A stretch of 64,000 nt of DNA from Clostridium oryzae. Its GTDB lineage: Bacteria; Bacillota; Clostridia; Clostridiales; Clostridiaceae. Location: assembly GCF_002029235.1 (NCBI RefSeq), contig NZ_MZGV01000002.1, forward strand, positions 85,674-149,673. Direction: 5' to 3'. Position numbers and translations under genes: made by a program. Of the stretch, positions 26,494-35,650 are shown one piece after another. Within the stretch, counting starts at the first letter, position 1. Every line of letters begins with the position of its first letter. A model generated the notes under the pieces. It searched no databases. It was not told where the DNA came from and saw nothing but the letters and a program-made list of their open reading frames with translations.

Positions 26494-27668
26494 TAAATCT
26501 CAACCCCCAAACTGTTTGCTACAGTGTAAATATCTTTATCTCCTCTGCCTGAAAGATTAATAATAATTATCTTATCCCTATCAAGTTTTGGAGCAAGCTT
26601 CATTGCATAAGCTACGGCATGAGAACTTTCAAGAGCCGGTATTATTCCTTCAATAAGTGAAAGCTTTTGAAAAGCTTCCAATGCTTCATCATCTTTTATA
26701 GCTTCATAAGCTGCTCTTCCTGTCTTATGCATATAGGCATGCTCAGGTCCTATACCAGGATAGTCAAGGCCTGCAGAAATTGAATATGCATTTTCTATCT
26801 GACCATCTTCATCCTGCAGCACATAAGTCATCATACCGTGAATTACGCCAAGGCTTCCTCCGTTTATTGAAGCTGCATGCTTCCCAGTTTCAATGCCGCT
26901 GCCTGCTGCCTCTACGCCTATAAGTTTTACATCTGTATCATTTCTGAAAGGATAAAAGATTCCCATGGCGTTACTGCCGCCTCCAACACAGGCTATAACG
27001 TAATCAGGAAGTCTCCCCTCTTTTTCAAGAATCTGCTTTCTCGCTTCAATCCCTATAACCTTCTGAAAATCCCTAACCATAGTTGGATATGGATGAGGTC
27101 CCATAACGGATCCTATAACATAGAATGTATCATCTATGTTCGTAACCCACTTTCTCATAGCTTCATTTACAGCATCCTTAAGCACCTTACTGCCGCTTTC
27201 TACAGAAGTAACCTTAGCTCCCAGCATCCTCATTCTGAAAACATTAAGCTTCTGTCTTTCTATATCCTCTGCACCCATGAATATTTCGCATTCCATGTTA
27301 AACATCGCAGCTACAGTAGCTGTAGCAACTCCATGCTGTCCTGCTCCAGTCTCTGCTATTACCTTCCTCTTTCCCATTTTCTTTGCAAGAAGTATCTGCC
27401 CCATAGCGTTGTTTATCTTATGAGCACCAGTATGATTCAAATCCTCTCTCTTAAGATAAATCTTAGCCCCGCCAAGCTCTTTAGTGAAGTTTTCAGCATA
27501 GTAAAGAGGTGTCTCCCTTCCGCTGTATTCCTTAAGATAATAATTATATTCCCCAATAAATTTTTCGTCATTTATCGCTTCATTGTAGTTCTTCTCTAGC
27601 TCCTTCAATGCATGCATAATTGTCTCTGGTACATATTGTCCTCCAAATATTCCAAATCTGCCATTCAT
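26493..27668 (-). CDS. trpB: Tryptophan synthase beta chain
   Basis: 391 aa. This PLP enzyme joins indole and serine to make tryptophan. The PLP lysine lies in [13 protein letters not shown], the substrate loop in ETGAGQHG, and the phosphate-binding glycines in [10 protein letters not shown]. The N-terminus [12 protein letters not shown] is typical of the TrpB1 class that works with TrpA. It overlaps trpF by 4 bases (ATGA) upstream and trpA by 1 base downstream. Confidence 0.97.
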   Translation of the reverse strand: MNGRFGIFGGQYVPETIMHALKELEKNYNEAINDEKFIGEYNYYLKEYSGRETPLYYAENFTKELGGAKIYLKREDLNHTGAHKINNAMGQILLAKKMGKRKVIAETGAGQHGVATATVAAMFNMECEIFMGAEDIERQKLNVFRMRMLGAKVTSVESGSKVLKDAVNEAMRKWVTNIDDTFYVIGSVMGPHPYPTMVRDFQKVIGIEARKQILEKEGRLPDYVIACVGGGSNAMGIFYPFRNDTDVKLIGVEAAGSGIETGKHAASINGGSLGVIHGMMTYVLQDEDGQIENAYSISAGLDYPGIGPEHAYMHKTGRAAYEAIKDDEALEAFQKLSLIEGIIPALESSHAVAYAMKLAPKLDRDKIIIINLSGRGDKDIYTVANSLGVEI

Positions 27669-28297
27669 TTACCTTCCACCTCTTTCATAAAATTTCCGCA
27701 TAGTTCCCTATCTTTAATTCCATCCTTCTCTATCCCTGAAGATACATCCACTGCATAAGGTTCAACCACTTCTATAGCCTTTCTCACATTGTCTTTATTT
27801 AGCCCTCCAGCCAGTATTATCTTTTTTTCTTTTTCTATTTTTTTAACAAGTCTCCAGTCAAAAGTCTTTCCAGTGCCTCCAAAACCGACTTCCACTTTGC
27901 TGTCAAGTAGTATTCCATCTACGTCGTATTCATAGATCTTCTCTATGTCATCTTTATCTCTTATGCCTATGGCCTTCCATATATCCACTGAAAGGTTATG
28001 CTCTAATAATTTTCCTCTGAGGAGATTTACATACGTTTGAGTTTCATCGCCATGAAGCTGAATGATATCAAGTGGTATCTGTAAAGCCGCTTCAGCTGCA
28101 TAATCTATTGACCTATTTACAAAGATACCAACCTTCTTAATGCTGCTGTCAGCCAACGCTGCAAGCTGATGCGCAGTATCAACTGATACCTGCCTTTTGC
28201 TCTTTGATAATATAAATCCGATGTAATCAGGCTTTAGTTCATTAACTATATCTATATCCTCTGGTCTTCTCATGCCGCACATCTTAACCTTAGTCAT
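27665..28297 (-). CDS. trpF: Phosphoribosylanthranilate isomerase
   Basis: 210 aa, a TIM-barrel enzyme that converts N-(5-phosphoribosyl)-anthranilate to CdRP. It has the N-terminal catalytic cysteine ([12 protein letters not shown]), IQLHGDET, the acid DGILLDS (Asp) and the C-terminal phosphate loop AGGLNKDNV with DVSSGIE. It is separate from trpC, as in most clostridia. The start lies 4 bases after the trpC stop. Confidence 0.96.
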   Translation of the reverse strand: MTKVKMCGMRRPEDIDIVNELKPDYIGFILSKSKRQVSVDTAHQLAALADSSIKKVGIFVNRSIDYAAEAALQIPLDIIQLHGDETQTYVNLLRGKLLEHNLSVDIWKAIGIRDKDDIEKIYEYDVDGILLDSKVEVGFGGTGKTFDWRLVKKIEKEKKIILAGGLNKDNVRKAIEVVEPYAVDVSSGIEKDGIKDRELCGNFMKEVEGK

Positions 28298-28301
28298 GAT
28301 T

Positions 28302-29081
28302 TCATGCCTCCTTCATAGCATTAAGAAAAGCCTTCATTTTGTCTGCATCATAAACCATTCTCATAAAGCTCTCTCCAACAAGAAGTCCTCTGACACCTAT
28401 AGCCTTAAGCTCTGCTGCATCTTTTAAATCCTTTATTCCGCTTTCAGATATGACTATTCTGTCCTTAGGAATATACGGCATAAGGTTTTTCGTAGCAGCT
28501 ATATCCACATTAAAGCTCTTTAAATCTCTGTTGTTTATGCCTATTATTCCATTTTCACATTGCAGAGCATTTTCCAGCTCTTCTCTGCTGTGAACTTCTA
28601 TAAGGCAATGAAGTCCAAGTTCTGAGGCTTTTAAATAGTAGGTTTGAAGTTTGTCCTGTAGAACTGCTGCAATGAGCAGTACTGCATCTGCTCCTCTCAC
28701 CCTTGCTTCAATCAGCTGAAATTCATCAACAACAAAATCCTTTCTTAGGATGGGGACAGTACCTTTCATTTTTGCTATTTTCAAATTATCTATCGAACCC
28801 TTAAAATGAGTTTCTTCTGTTAATACTGATATTGCATCTACTTTTATCTCATTATAAATTTCAGCAATTCTCTCCACATTAAAGTTCTCAACTATAATGC
28901 CTTTTGACGGCGATGCCTTTTTTATCTCTGCAATAATACCTATCTGTTTTTTAGTAAAGGCGCCTCTGAAATCCCTCACAGGTGTATCTATAGGTGCATT
29001 CATTATTTTTTCAAAATATTCACTATTTTTAAGCTGCTGCATATCTTTTTTTCTCAGCTCCACGATAGTATCTAAAATCAT
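28302..29081 (-). CDS. trpC: Indole-3-glycerol phosphate synthase
   Basis: 259 aa, TIM barrel. The family motifs are EIKKASPSKGII, the catalytic Lys in ILRKDFVVDEFQ, the Glu in CLIEVHSREEL, and GINNRDLKSF followed by VISESGI. It makes indole-3-glycerol phosphate for TrpA. Its ATG overlaps the trpD stop by 4 bases. Confidence 0.96.
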   Translation of the reverse strand: MILDTIVELRKKDMQQLKNSEYFEKIMNAPIDTPVRDFRGAFTKKQIGIIAEIKKASPSKGIIVENFNVERIAEIYNEIKVDAISVLTEETHFKGSIDNLKIAKMKGTVPILRKDFVVDEFQLIEARVRGADAVLLIAAVLQDKLQTYYLKASELGLHCLIEVHSREELENALQCENGIIGINNRDLKSFNVDIAATKNLMPYIPKDRIVISESGIKDLKDAAELKAIGVRGLLVGESFMRMVYDADKMKAFLNAMKEA

Positions 29082-30109
29082 TTATGCTCTCCTCCATTAA
29101 AAGCTACAATTTCATTCAGTTTTTCAAGCGCTTTTCCGCTGTCTAAAATACTTTCTGCAATTTTTATACCTTCTGCGTAGCTATCAGCTTTTTTCCCTGC
29201 ATATATGGCAGCAGCACTGTTTAAAACTACTATATCCCTTTTAGCACTCTTTTCCCCTGCTAAGATAAATTTAATAGTTTTTGCATTTTCCTCTGGAGTA
29301 CCGCCGCCAATAGCCTCCATATTCACAAGCTTCATGCCATATTCCCTAGGATCTATTTCATAATCTATTACCCTGCCATTCTTTACTTCACTTACCTTTG
29401 TTGTACCTGTAAGAGTTATCTCATCGAGGCCATCACTGCCGTGAAGCACCATTGCTCTCTCCCTGCCCAATTTGTTTAAAACCTCTGCCACGCTGTGCAC
29501 AAGTTCTGGACTATATACCCCTAAAACTTGTCCTTTGATATCTGCCGGATTCGTAAGTGGTCCTAGTATATTAAAAAGCGTCCGTACACCAAGTTCCTTT
29601 CTTACAGGTCCAGCATACTTCATAGCCTTATGATAGCTCTGAGCAAATAAAAAGGTCATTCCAGTTTGATTTAGACATTTTTCAGAAGCAGCTACACTAA
29701 GTTCAATGTTAAAACCAAGCTCCTTAAGCACATCTGCACTTCCACTTTTACTTGATACTGCTCTATTTCCGTGTTTTGCTACCTTAACTCCGGCTGCTGC
29801 AGCTACGATAGCAGCTGCAGTGGAAATATTAAAGGTTCTTCCGCCGTCTCCTCCAGTGCCACAGGTATCAATAGCATAATCATCTCCGCCTTCAGCTAAT
29901 ATTTTAAAAGGTTCTGCTTTGCCCTTCATTGCCACAGCGCAGCCTGTTATCTCATCAATAGTTTCTCTTTTCATCCTCATGGCCGTTAAAAAGGCAGCTA
30001 TCTGAGCATTGGTACACTTCCCGCTCATTATTTCATCCATGCAGTTTTCTGCCTGTTCCAAAGTAAGATTTTCACCTAACATAACCCTGTTTAATGATTC
30101 TAAAATCAT
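29078..30109 (-). CDS. trpD: Anthranilate phosphoribosyltransferase
   Basis: 343 aa. It transfers the phosphoribosyl group of PRPP to anthranilate. The PRPP-binding loop is DTCGTGGDGGRTFNIST, with KHGNRAVSSKSGSADVLKEL and the metal site GSDGLDEITLTG. It is not fused to TrpG, which is a separate gene here. It starts 24 bases after the trpG stop. Confidence 0.97.
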   Translation of the reverse strand: MILESLNRVMLGENLTLEQAENCMDEIMSGKCTNAQIAAFLTAMRMKRETIDEITGCAVAMKGKAEPFKILAEGGDDYAIDTCGTGGDGGRTFNISTAAAIVAAAAGVKVAKHGNRAVSSKSGSADVLKELGFNIELSVAASEKCLNQTGMTFLFAQSYHKAMKYAGPVRKELGVRTLFNILGPLTNPADIKGQVLGVYSPELVHSVAEVLNKLGRERAMVLHGSDGLDEITLTGTTKVSEVKNGRVIDYEIDPREYGMKLVNMEAIGGGTPEENAKTIKFILAGEKSAKRDIVVLNSAAAIYAGKKADSYAEGIKIAESILDSGKALEKLNEIVAFNGGEHK

Positions 30110-30133
30110 TTATATCACCCCATCAAAAATTAA

Positions 30134-30706
30134 TTAACATACTACTCTTTTAATAAAATTTTCAATAATCTTTTTACCATTTTGTGTAAGTATCGATTCT
30201 GGATGAAACTGCAATCCATATATTTCATACTCCTTATGTTTTAACCCCATTATTATGCCGTTCTCTGTTTCAGCTGTTATCTCAAGACAGTCTGGAAGTG
30301 AAGCTCTATCTACAATTAACGAATGATATCTCATCACTGTATTTCTACTGTCCAAACCTTCAAAGACCTTGCAGTTCCTTACCTCTATCTCTGATGTCTT
30401 TCCATGAAGTATCTCGCTGCATCCAACAACTTTTCCACCAAAACTATAGCCGATAGCTTGATGTCCAAGACATATACCCAGTATGGGAAGCTTACCTTTT
30501 AATTTATCAAGTATTTCAAGGCATACTTTTGAATTTTCAGGTCTTCCAGGTCCCGGTGAAAGAATAACAGCATCAGGCTTCATCTCGTAAAGTTCTTCGG
30601 CTGTTATGGCATCATTTCTAAAGACTTTTATATCCTGCTCAAACTCTCCTGCATATTGATAAAGATTATAAACAAATGAATCATAATTATCTATTATTGC
30701 AAGCAT
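30134..30706 (-). CDS. trpG: Anthranilate synthase, glutamine amidotransferase component
   Basis: 190 aa, a class I glutaminase. The catalytic Cys is in ILGICLGHQAIGYSFGG and the His-Glu pair in LQFHPESILTQ. It supplies ammonia to TrpE. It may also act with PabB for folate synthesis if no separate pabA exists in the genome, which cannot be judged here. It begins 1 base after the trpE stop. Confidence 0.97.
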   Translation of the reverse strand: MLAIIDNYDSFVYNLYQYAGEFEQDIKVFRNDAITAEELYEMKPDAVILSPGPGRPENSKVCLEILDKLKGKLPILGICLGHQAIGYSFGGKVVGCSEILHGKTSEIEVRNCKVFEGLDSRNTVMRYHSLIVDRASLPDCLEITAETENGIIMGLKHKEYEIYGLQFHPESILTQNGKKIIENFIKRVVC

Positions 30707-30707
30707 C

Positions 30708-32138
30708 TTATATTACCTCCCTCAAAATACCGGTTTTATTCATGCTTTCCACGTACTCTGTCTCTGGCACCGAGTCGAAAACTATGCCTCCGCCTCCCTG
30801 TACATAGGCTTTACCGTCTTTAAATACTGCTGTTCTTATAGCTATGCATTTATCCATATTGCCATTAAAAGAGAAGAAACCAACAGCGCCTGCGTATATT
30901 CCTCTTCTTGTATTTTCAAGTTCATCTATAATTTCCATAGCCCTTATCTTTGGTGCTCCTGATACCGTACCTGCAGGGAAGCAAGACCTTAACGCATTAA
31001 AACAATCAAGTCCATCCTTTAGTTCCCCTGTAACAGTAGAAACTATATGCATAATATGTGAATAAAAATCCACGTCCATAAATCTTTTTACCTTTACAGT
31101 CCCAAACTTACTCACTTTTCCAATATCATTTCTTCCAAGATCCAATAACATCACATGTTCAGCTATCTCCTTTTTATCCTGAAGCAGTTCCTTTTTAAGT
31201 TTTTTATCTTCAGCGTCGTCTTTTCCTCTAGGTCTCGAACCAGCTATTGGATTCGTTGCAACCTCTCTGCCATATACCTTAACTAAACTTTCCGGGGAAG
31301 CCCCTACCACTGTAAAACCATCAAACTCAATATAGAAAAGATACGGTGAAGGATTCCTCGATTTAAGTTTTCTATAAACCTGAAGGGGGTCCTGATCCGA
31401 AGTTATCTCAAATCTCTGAGAAAGCACTACCTGAAATATATCACCTTTTCTAATGTACTCCTTGGCCTTATCTACCATCTTTTCAAACTCTTCTTTAGAA
31501 TAGTTTGATTTGCATATTGATTTTTCTTTTTTCTCTTCAATAGGATGATAATTCTCAGGTATTCTTATATTAGTACTGATGTTTTCAAGAGTACTTTCTA
31601 TTTCTTCATAAGCTGTATCATCTTCTGGGAACACATTATAGGTTACCTTTACGATATGTTTAAGATGGTCATAGCATATGAGCAGCTTGTAAATGTTATA
31701 AAAGCTTTCCGGAACCCCTATCACATCCTCATTCTTATCAGGTATTCTCTCAAAATTTCTTACCGCATCATATCCCAGATATCCAACCGCTCCACCTACA
31801 AAGCTCGTATCTTCTTCAGTTTCCATATAATCCACATCAACATATTTTTTAACCACATTAAGCACATCATCATTAACAATTTCTGTTTTTGAAGCTTTCT
31901 CTACAGTTACTTCTCTTCCTCTGCTGTAAATTTTCATATACGGCTCTACTCCAATGTAAGAATATCTACCGCCGCCCTGCTTCAAAATAGCGCTTTCAAG
32001 TAAAAATCTGTTTTTTCCTTTAATGTTGTAAAATATGTTTATAGGTGTTATCTCATCTGCCTGAAAGCTTGTATATATAGTGAACACTTTCCCAGTTTTT
32101 TTCATTTGATTAAATTCATTTTTATTGATACTAATCAT
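30708..32138 (-). CDS. trpE: Anthranilate synthase component I
   Basis: 476 aa. It catalyses chorismate to anthranilate using ammonia from TrpG. The feedback site LLES is present ([20 protein letters not shown]), so the enzyme should be inhibited by tryptophan. The chorismate-binding domain has [43 protein letters not shown] and [14 protein letters not shown]. The ATG has GGAGG seven bases upstream. A REP palindrome lies directly before this ribosome binding site, and the operon is under a T-box leader. Confidence 0.97.
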   Translation of the reverse strand: MISINKNEFNQMKKTGKVFTIYTSFQADEITPINIFYNIKGKNRFLLESAILKQGGGRYSYIGVEPYMKIYSRGREVTVEKASKTEIVNDDVLNVVKKYVDVDYMETEEDTSFVGGAVGYLGYDAVRNFERIPDKNEDVIGVPESFYNIYKLLICYDHLKHIVKVTYNVFPEDDTAYEEIESTLENISTNIRIPENYHPIEEKKEKSICKSNYSKEEFEKMVDKAKEYIRKGDIFQVVLSQRFEITSDQDPLQVYRKLKSRNPSPYLFYIEFDGFTVVGASPESLVKVYGREVATNPIAGSRPRGKDDAEDKKLKKELLQDKKEIAEHVMLLDLGRNDIGKVSKFGTVKVKRFMDVDFYSHIMHIVSTVTGELKDGLDCFNALRSCFPAGTVSGAPKIRAMEIIDELENTRRGIYAGAVGFFSFNGNMDKCIAIRTAVFKDGKAYVQGGGGIVFDSVPETEYVESMNKTGILREVI

Positions 32139-32154
32139 AAAATTCCCTCCTATT

Positions 32155-32177
32155 TGTCAAGTGCCTGGCACTTGACA
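32155..32177. repeat. REP palindrome in the trp leader
   Basis: TGTCAAGTGCC-T-GGCACTTGACA, a perfect 11-bp palindrome, lies between the T-box terminator and the trpE ribosome binding site. The same core occurs at 53020-53064 and 54031-54075, around a REP-associated transposase gene. Confidence 0.85.
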
Positions 32178-32189
32178 TATAAATAAAAA

Positions 32190-32516
32190 GAGCCACTTCA
32201 TCCACAATGGGACGAAATGACTCGCGTTGCCACCCAAATTAGTTCTTATAAAGCTGACGATATAAACATAAATACAAAAAGACACTTCATCATTAGGATG
32301 AAGTGTCGCATTCATTCGCCACCTAAAAAAACTCTCTCATGAGGATACTTTTTCAATATCCCGTCTTTTTAACGGTAGACTACCGGGAAGTGCTAATCTA
32401 TGTAAATATTTCGCACACCATCTCACAGATCCATTCAATACAGACTACAGTAACCGGCTCACACCACCCCGGAATCGCTTTGACTAAACTTCCATATCTA
32501 CTCTTTCTGATCACAG
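32190..32516 (-). promoter_or_regulatory. Tryptophan T-box riboswitch with two terminator/antiterminator modules
   Basis: Stem I is visible by its apical motif GGTGGTGTGAG and by the specifier context GAA-TGG-ATCT-GTGAG. The TGG codon (plus-strand 32431-32433) reads tryptophan. Two T-box sequences follow: GGTGGCgaatgaaTGCG (32307-32324) with terminator stem GACACTTCATC/GATGAAGTGTC plus T5, and GGGTGGCAACGCGAG (32219-32235) with a 14-bp terminator stem (32190-32223) plus T5. Both carry TGGC, which pairs with a GCCA tRNA end, as in tRNA-Trp. Uncharged tRNA-Trp should prevent termination and turn on trpEGDCFBA. Confidence 0.88.
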
Positions 32517-32529
32517 ATTTTATGATTTG

Positions 32530-32558
32530 ATAATACTCTTATTTTTATTAAGTGTCAA
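32530..32558 (-). promoter_or_regulatory. Sigma-A promoter of the trp operon
   Basis: On the minus strand TTGACA (32558-32553), a 17-base spacer and TATTAT (32535-32530). The start would be near 32523, giving a leader of about 385 bases that contains the whole T-box. Confidence 0.75.
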
Positions 32559-32644
32559 TACTATTTTTGTATTTTTATTCATTTTTTCTTGTAAAATTAA
32601 AGAGATGCTTTTTAGTCATCTCCTTAATTTTTAAAACAGAATTT

Positions 32645-32740
32645 CTATTCTCCAACCTTTACTGTAGTAACAGTAGTTCCACTCTTATTAATAATATAAT
32701 TCAATATTTCTCCGCTCTGGAAGTGTAACTTAAGAGAATT
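32645..32740 (-). pseudogene. Possible decayed gene end upstream of the trp promoter
   Basis: A minus-strand frame of about 31 codons without a start reads NSLKLHFQSGEILNYIIN and then KSGTTVTTVKVGE before a TAG. It has a plausible beta-strand pattern and looks like the C-terminal scrap of a protein. I cannot name the parent. The remainder of the gap between the trp promoter and the ABC gene (32559-32796) shows nothing else. Confidence 0.25.
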
Positions 32741-32796
32741 TCATTGTAAGTGCAGCATTAATTCCACAATCCTTTTTTATTTAGCTTGAAATATTT

Positions 32797-34482
32797 TCAG
32801 TTTTTCCCTGCCAGCCAAAGTTTTTTAAAATAATCGTTATTATCTAAAAGCTCTCTAAAGCTTCCTTTCCCGACTATCTGTCCCTGTTTTAAAACGCATA
32901 TACTATCAGCCTTCTGTATAGTATTCAATCTGTGTGCTACTATTATAATCGTACTGCCTTTTAGAAATTTCATTACATTATTTATTACCAGTTTCTCTGT
33001 GATATTGTCCAAAGCTGACGTTGCCTCATCAAGTATCACTATGGGTGCTTTCTGAAAATAAACTCTAGCAAGGGCAAGCCTTTGGCGCTCTCCTCCTGAA
33101 AGCATAATTCCTTTCTCTCCAACCTGAGTATTTAATCCACATTCCAGCTTACTATAAAAATCCTTTAATCCTACAAGTTCTATTGCTTTTTCAATTTTTT
33201 TATCTGGAACTTTCCCATTGAAAACTATGTTTTCTCTTAAGGTTCCCTGAAATATAGGAGATTCCTGGGACGTGTAAGATATAAATCTATAATAGTGCTC
33301 AAGTTTTATATCCTTAAGATTTTGTCCATCAACCGTTATCTTACCTTCTAAAGGCTTTATAAGTCCTACTATCTGTTTAACAATAGTAGATTTACCAGAA
33401 CCACTTTCACCTACAATAGCTATAGATTTTCCGCTGCATATATGAAAGGTTAAATTTTCTATAAAAGGCTGATGTGTATGCGAAAATCTTACATTTTCAA
33501 ATTTGATATCTCCAGCTCCTACCTCAACCTTTGAGCCCTTAAAAAGATTCTGATCCTCTGGAATGTTCATTATTTCGATATACCTCTTGAATGTAACTTT
33601 ATCAAGCTTATATTGCACAAAAATAACATTGAAGATTGCAATGGGGTTATAAGCATTCTCTATGAAGGTAATAAGTGCAACTATCTCACCAACAGATATA
33701 TCTCTTTTCACAAAAGCATAAATAATTATTGATAACTTTATCAATATCGTTATCAATGCAAACACTGTAAAAAACATTTCATGGATCATAACCATTTTAG
33801 TTTTTCCATGGGTTATGGATGCTGCTTGTTCCTTTGCCTTATCTATTTCATTCTTAAACTTACCGTTTATTCTGAATACAGGCATTTCCATAAAGCCGCG
33901 TATAAGGTTATTATTTAGAAATTCCTCATCAACTAGTACACGTTCTTTTATCTTATACAGATATTTCAGCACGAGATTAGTGAATATAAAAACAAATATA
34001 TATCCTGCTGTGATAAGCATCATGATCTTGATATTTATTGTGGCTATAAAAATCAGGCTGAACGTTATATTGGGAACGATATTCCTTATAAGTTCAAAAT
34101 AGAAATTGAAAAGCATACTTTTACCTGCATCTGCTCCATTTTCGATCTTCTGAATCAGCTGTCCTGTACCTAGCTTTTCATAATGAGCATAATCCATTCT
34201 GCTTATCTTTTTTAGAGCTTCTATTTTAAAATCGAAATATACAGCATTCTCAATTATATTTTTAGGATATTCATCAAAATAATTAATAATGCAGCTAACT
34301 AAAGCCGCTGTGCCATACAAAACTATTGAGCTCACCTCAACATTTTTTGAAGTAAATTCATCAATAAGCTTTTGTAGAAGTTTAACATTAAGAGCCGCTA
34401 AAAATGCTATAGCTATACCTGATATAGCATAGATTATTGATAATTTTTTTCTTTTTAATATTAATTTATATAATAAACTCAT
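32797..34482 (-). CDS. ABC exporter, fused membrane and ATP-binding domains
   Basis: 561 aa. The N-terminal exporter domain has six predicted helices (starting SIIYAISGIAIAFLAALNV). The C-terminal NBD has GESGSGKST (Walker A), LSGGERQRLALARV (signature), IVILDEATSALDN (Walker B, Glu present) and IIVAHRLNT. With no partner gene beside it, it probably works as a homodimer. The family also includes lantibiotic and peptide exporters, but no C39 peptidase domain is present. AAGGAG precedes the ATG. A long leader with inverted repeats lies upstream. Confidence 0.88.
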   Translation of the reverse strand: MSLLYKLILKRKKLSIIYAISGIAIAFLAALNVKLLQKLIDEFTSKNVEVSSIVLYGTAALVSCIINYFDEYPKNIIENAVYFDFKIEALKKISRMDYAHYEKLGTGQLIQKIENGADAGKSMLFNFYFELIRNIVPNITFSLIFIATINIKIMMLITAGYIFVFIFTNLVLKYLYKIKERVLVDEEFLNNNLIRGFMEMPVFRINGKFKNEIDKAKEQAASITHGKTKMVMIHEMFFTVFALITILIKLSIIIYAFVKRDISVGEIVALITFIENAYNPIAIFNVIFVQYKLDKVTFKRYIEIMNIPEDQNLFKGSKVEVGAGDIKFENVRFSHTHQPFIENLTFHICSGKSIAIVGESGSGKSTIVKQIVGLIKPLEGKITVDGQNLKDIKLEHYYRFISYTSQESPIFQGTLRENIVFNGKVPDKKIEKAIELVGLKDFYSKLECGLNTQVGEKGIMLSGGERQRLALARVYFQKAPIVILDEATSALDNITEKLVINNVMKFLKGSTIIIVAHRLNTIQKADSICVLKQGQIVGKGSFRELLDNNDYFKKLWLAGKN

Positions 34483-34560
34483 AACTGCACTCCTTAATTC
34501 TAAAATAAAATCAACTTTTAGAAAGCGGTACAGTTTATAAACCTGTTAACAACTTACTTA

Positions 34561-34605
34561 TGCTCGGTACAATCTGCTAACAGATTAATTAACCTGCACC
34601 GAGCA
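34561..34605. repeat. Nested inverted repeats upstream of the ABC exporter
   Basis: Outer 8-bp arms TGCTCGGT and ACCGAGCA enclose a perfect inner hairpin AATCTG-CTAA-CAGATT. It lies in the 286-base divergent gap between the ABC gene and the small sigma factor. It could be an operator or a structured leader of the ABC gene. No T-run follows on either strand, so it is not a typical terminator. Confidence 0.5.
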
Positions 34606-34768
34606 GTTACCTGTTTTTATATTCATTTCTTCTCTTCCTTTTTCTGTAAATAATATTGTATAATAAATACACTACTTTGATTATAACATTTTTAAGTCTT
34701 TACCCGTTAACAATTACTGGAAAAGCATATATATCTATGAAAATAATTCTGTAAGGAGTGGTAAAGCA

Positions 34769-35356
34769 ATGAATTACGAACTTATTGAAAACCTTGTTAT
34801 CTCTGCAAAAGCTGACAATGATGCAGCGAAAGAAGCACTACTTAATGAGTTTAACCCTTTTATAATAAACATTTCTAGGAAATCCTTCATAAATTCCTAC
34901 GAAACCTCAGACATACAAAGTGAATGCTATAAAACCCTGCTGAGATGCATAAATTTATATGATACTTCAAAGCACCGCTTTGTTGCCTATGCTACTAATT
35001 CTATTAAAAATTCAATAAATTATCTCATACGAGGTTCCATAAGAAGAAATATTGGTGATGGTCCAAGTTCCCTTGTCATGGATGATATGTTTGAAAATTC
35101 TCTTAGTTCACAGGAAAATATAGAAGATATAATATTAATGAGTGAATTTAGAGAAAAACTTAGCGAGGCTTTAAAATTACTATCCGACGAAGAAAAAGAG
35201 CTAGTAACCTATGTATTCTTTCACAGATATTCAATAAAGAAATATTCAGAATTTAAGGGAATATCCTATTCTCGGGCAGTAAGAAGGAAAAACTCAGTTC
35301 TAGCTAAATTAAAATTAATCTTAAATGTACATGATGATTTTACATACAAAAATTAA
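34769..35356 (+). CDS. Small sigma-70 family RNA polymerase sigma factor
   Basis: 195 aa. Region 2 spans about residues 10-80 (FNPFIINISRKSFI...SDIQSECYKTLLRCINLYDT, FVAYATNSIKNSINYLIRGS). Region 4 is LSDEEKELVTYVFFHRYSIK with the HTH YSEFKGISYSRAVRRKNSVL. It has the size and layout of ECF-like or toxin-gene-type clostridial sigma factors, and I cannot pick a subgroup. No anti-sigma gene is adjacent. It sits next to small DUF1659-like genes. AAGGAG precedes the ATG and a strong terminator follows. Confidence 0.85.
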   Translation: MNYELIENLVISAKADNDAAKEALLNEFNPFIINISRKSFINSYETSDIQSECYKTLLRCINLYDTSKHRFVAYATNSIKNSINYLIRGSIRRNIGDGPSSLVMDDMFENSLSSQENIEDIILMSEFREKLSEALKLLSDEEKELVTYVFFHRYSIKKYSEFKGISYSRAVRRKNSVLAKLKLILNVHDDFTYKN

Positions 35357-35390
35357 GGACCTGCAGCTAAAAATGCTGCAGGTCCTTAAT
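35352..35390. terminator. Bidirectional terminator after the sigma factor gene
   Basis: A perfect 15-bp stem ATTAAGGACCTGCAG / CTGCAGGTCCTTAAT with a 9-base loop, between two convergent genes. Confidence 0.9.
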
Positions 35391-35394
35391 TTTA

Positions 35395-35607
35395 TTATTG
35401 TATTGTGTATTTTTGTATCTTTCCAGCCTCTATAACTGTTTTTCCCATAACACTGCTTATGGCTTTTATGACACGGTTAAAGGTTTCATCGTCCACATTA
35501 AGTCCTATGTTGCTGAATTTCTGCGTTTTCAATGTATCGTGTCCCTTTGAGTCTGTACTTGAAACATAGGTTATGTAGATCATATTTGTTAACAGTTCAC
35601 TTTCCAT
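35395..35607 (-). CDS. Small DUF1659-like protein (70 aa)
   Basis: A 70-aa protein: MESELLTNMIYITYVSSTDS, then LKTQKFSNIGLNVDDETFNR and VIKAISSVMGKTVIEAGKIQ. The pattern of a strand, a K-x-F-S-N-I segment and a VIKAISS helix is that of DUF1659, seen more clearly in the 74-aa protein at 37858. GGAGG precedes the ATG. The function of the family is unknown. It is convergent with the sigma factor gene, across a shared terminator. Confidence 0.6.
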   Translation of the reverse strand: MESELLTNMIYITYVSSTDSKGHDTLKTQKFSNIGLNVDDETFNRVIKAISSVMGKTVIEAGKIQKYTIQ

Positions 35608-35650
35608 TTTTACCTCCGCATATATTGGTTATGAAACGTATATATGCCGA

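Noticed and set aside
26877..27599. A 240-codon open frame antisense to trpB
   Set aside because: The trpB frame is intact and highly typical. The antisense product is rich in Ser, Tyr and Leu runs expected from the complement of an AT-rich gene, and it has no ribosome binding site.
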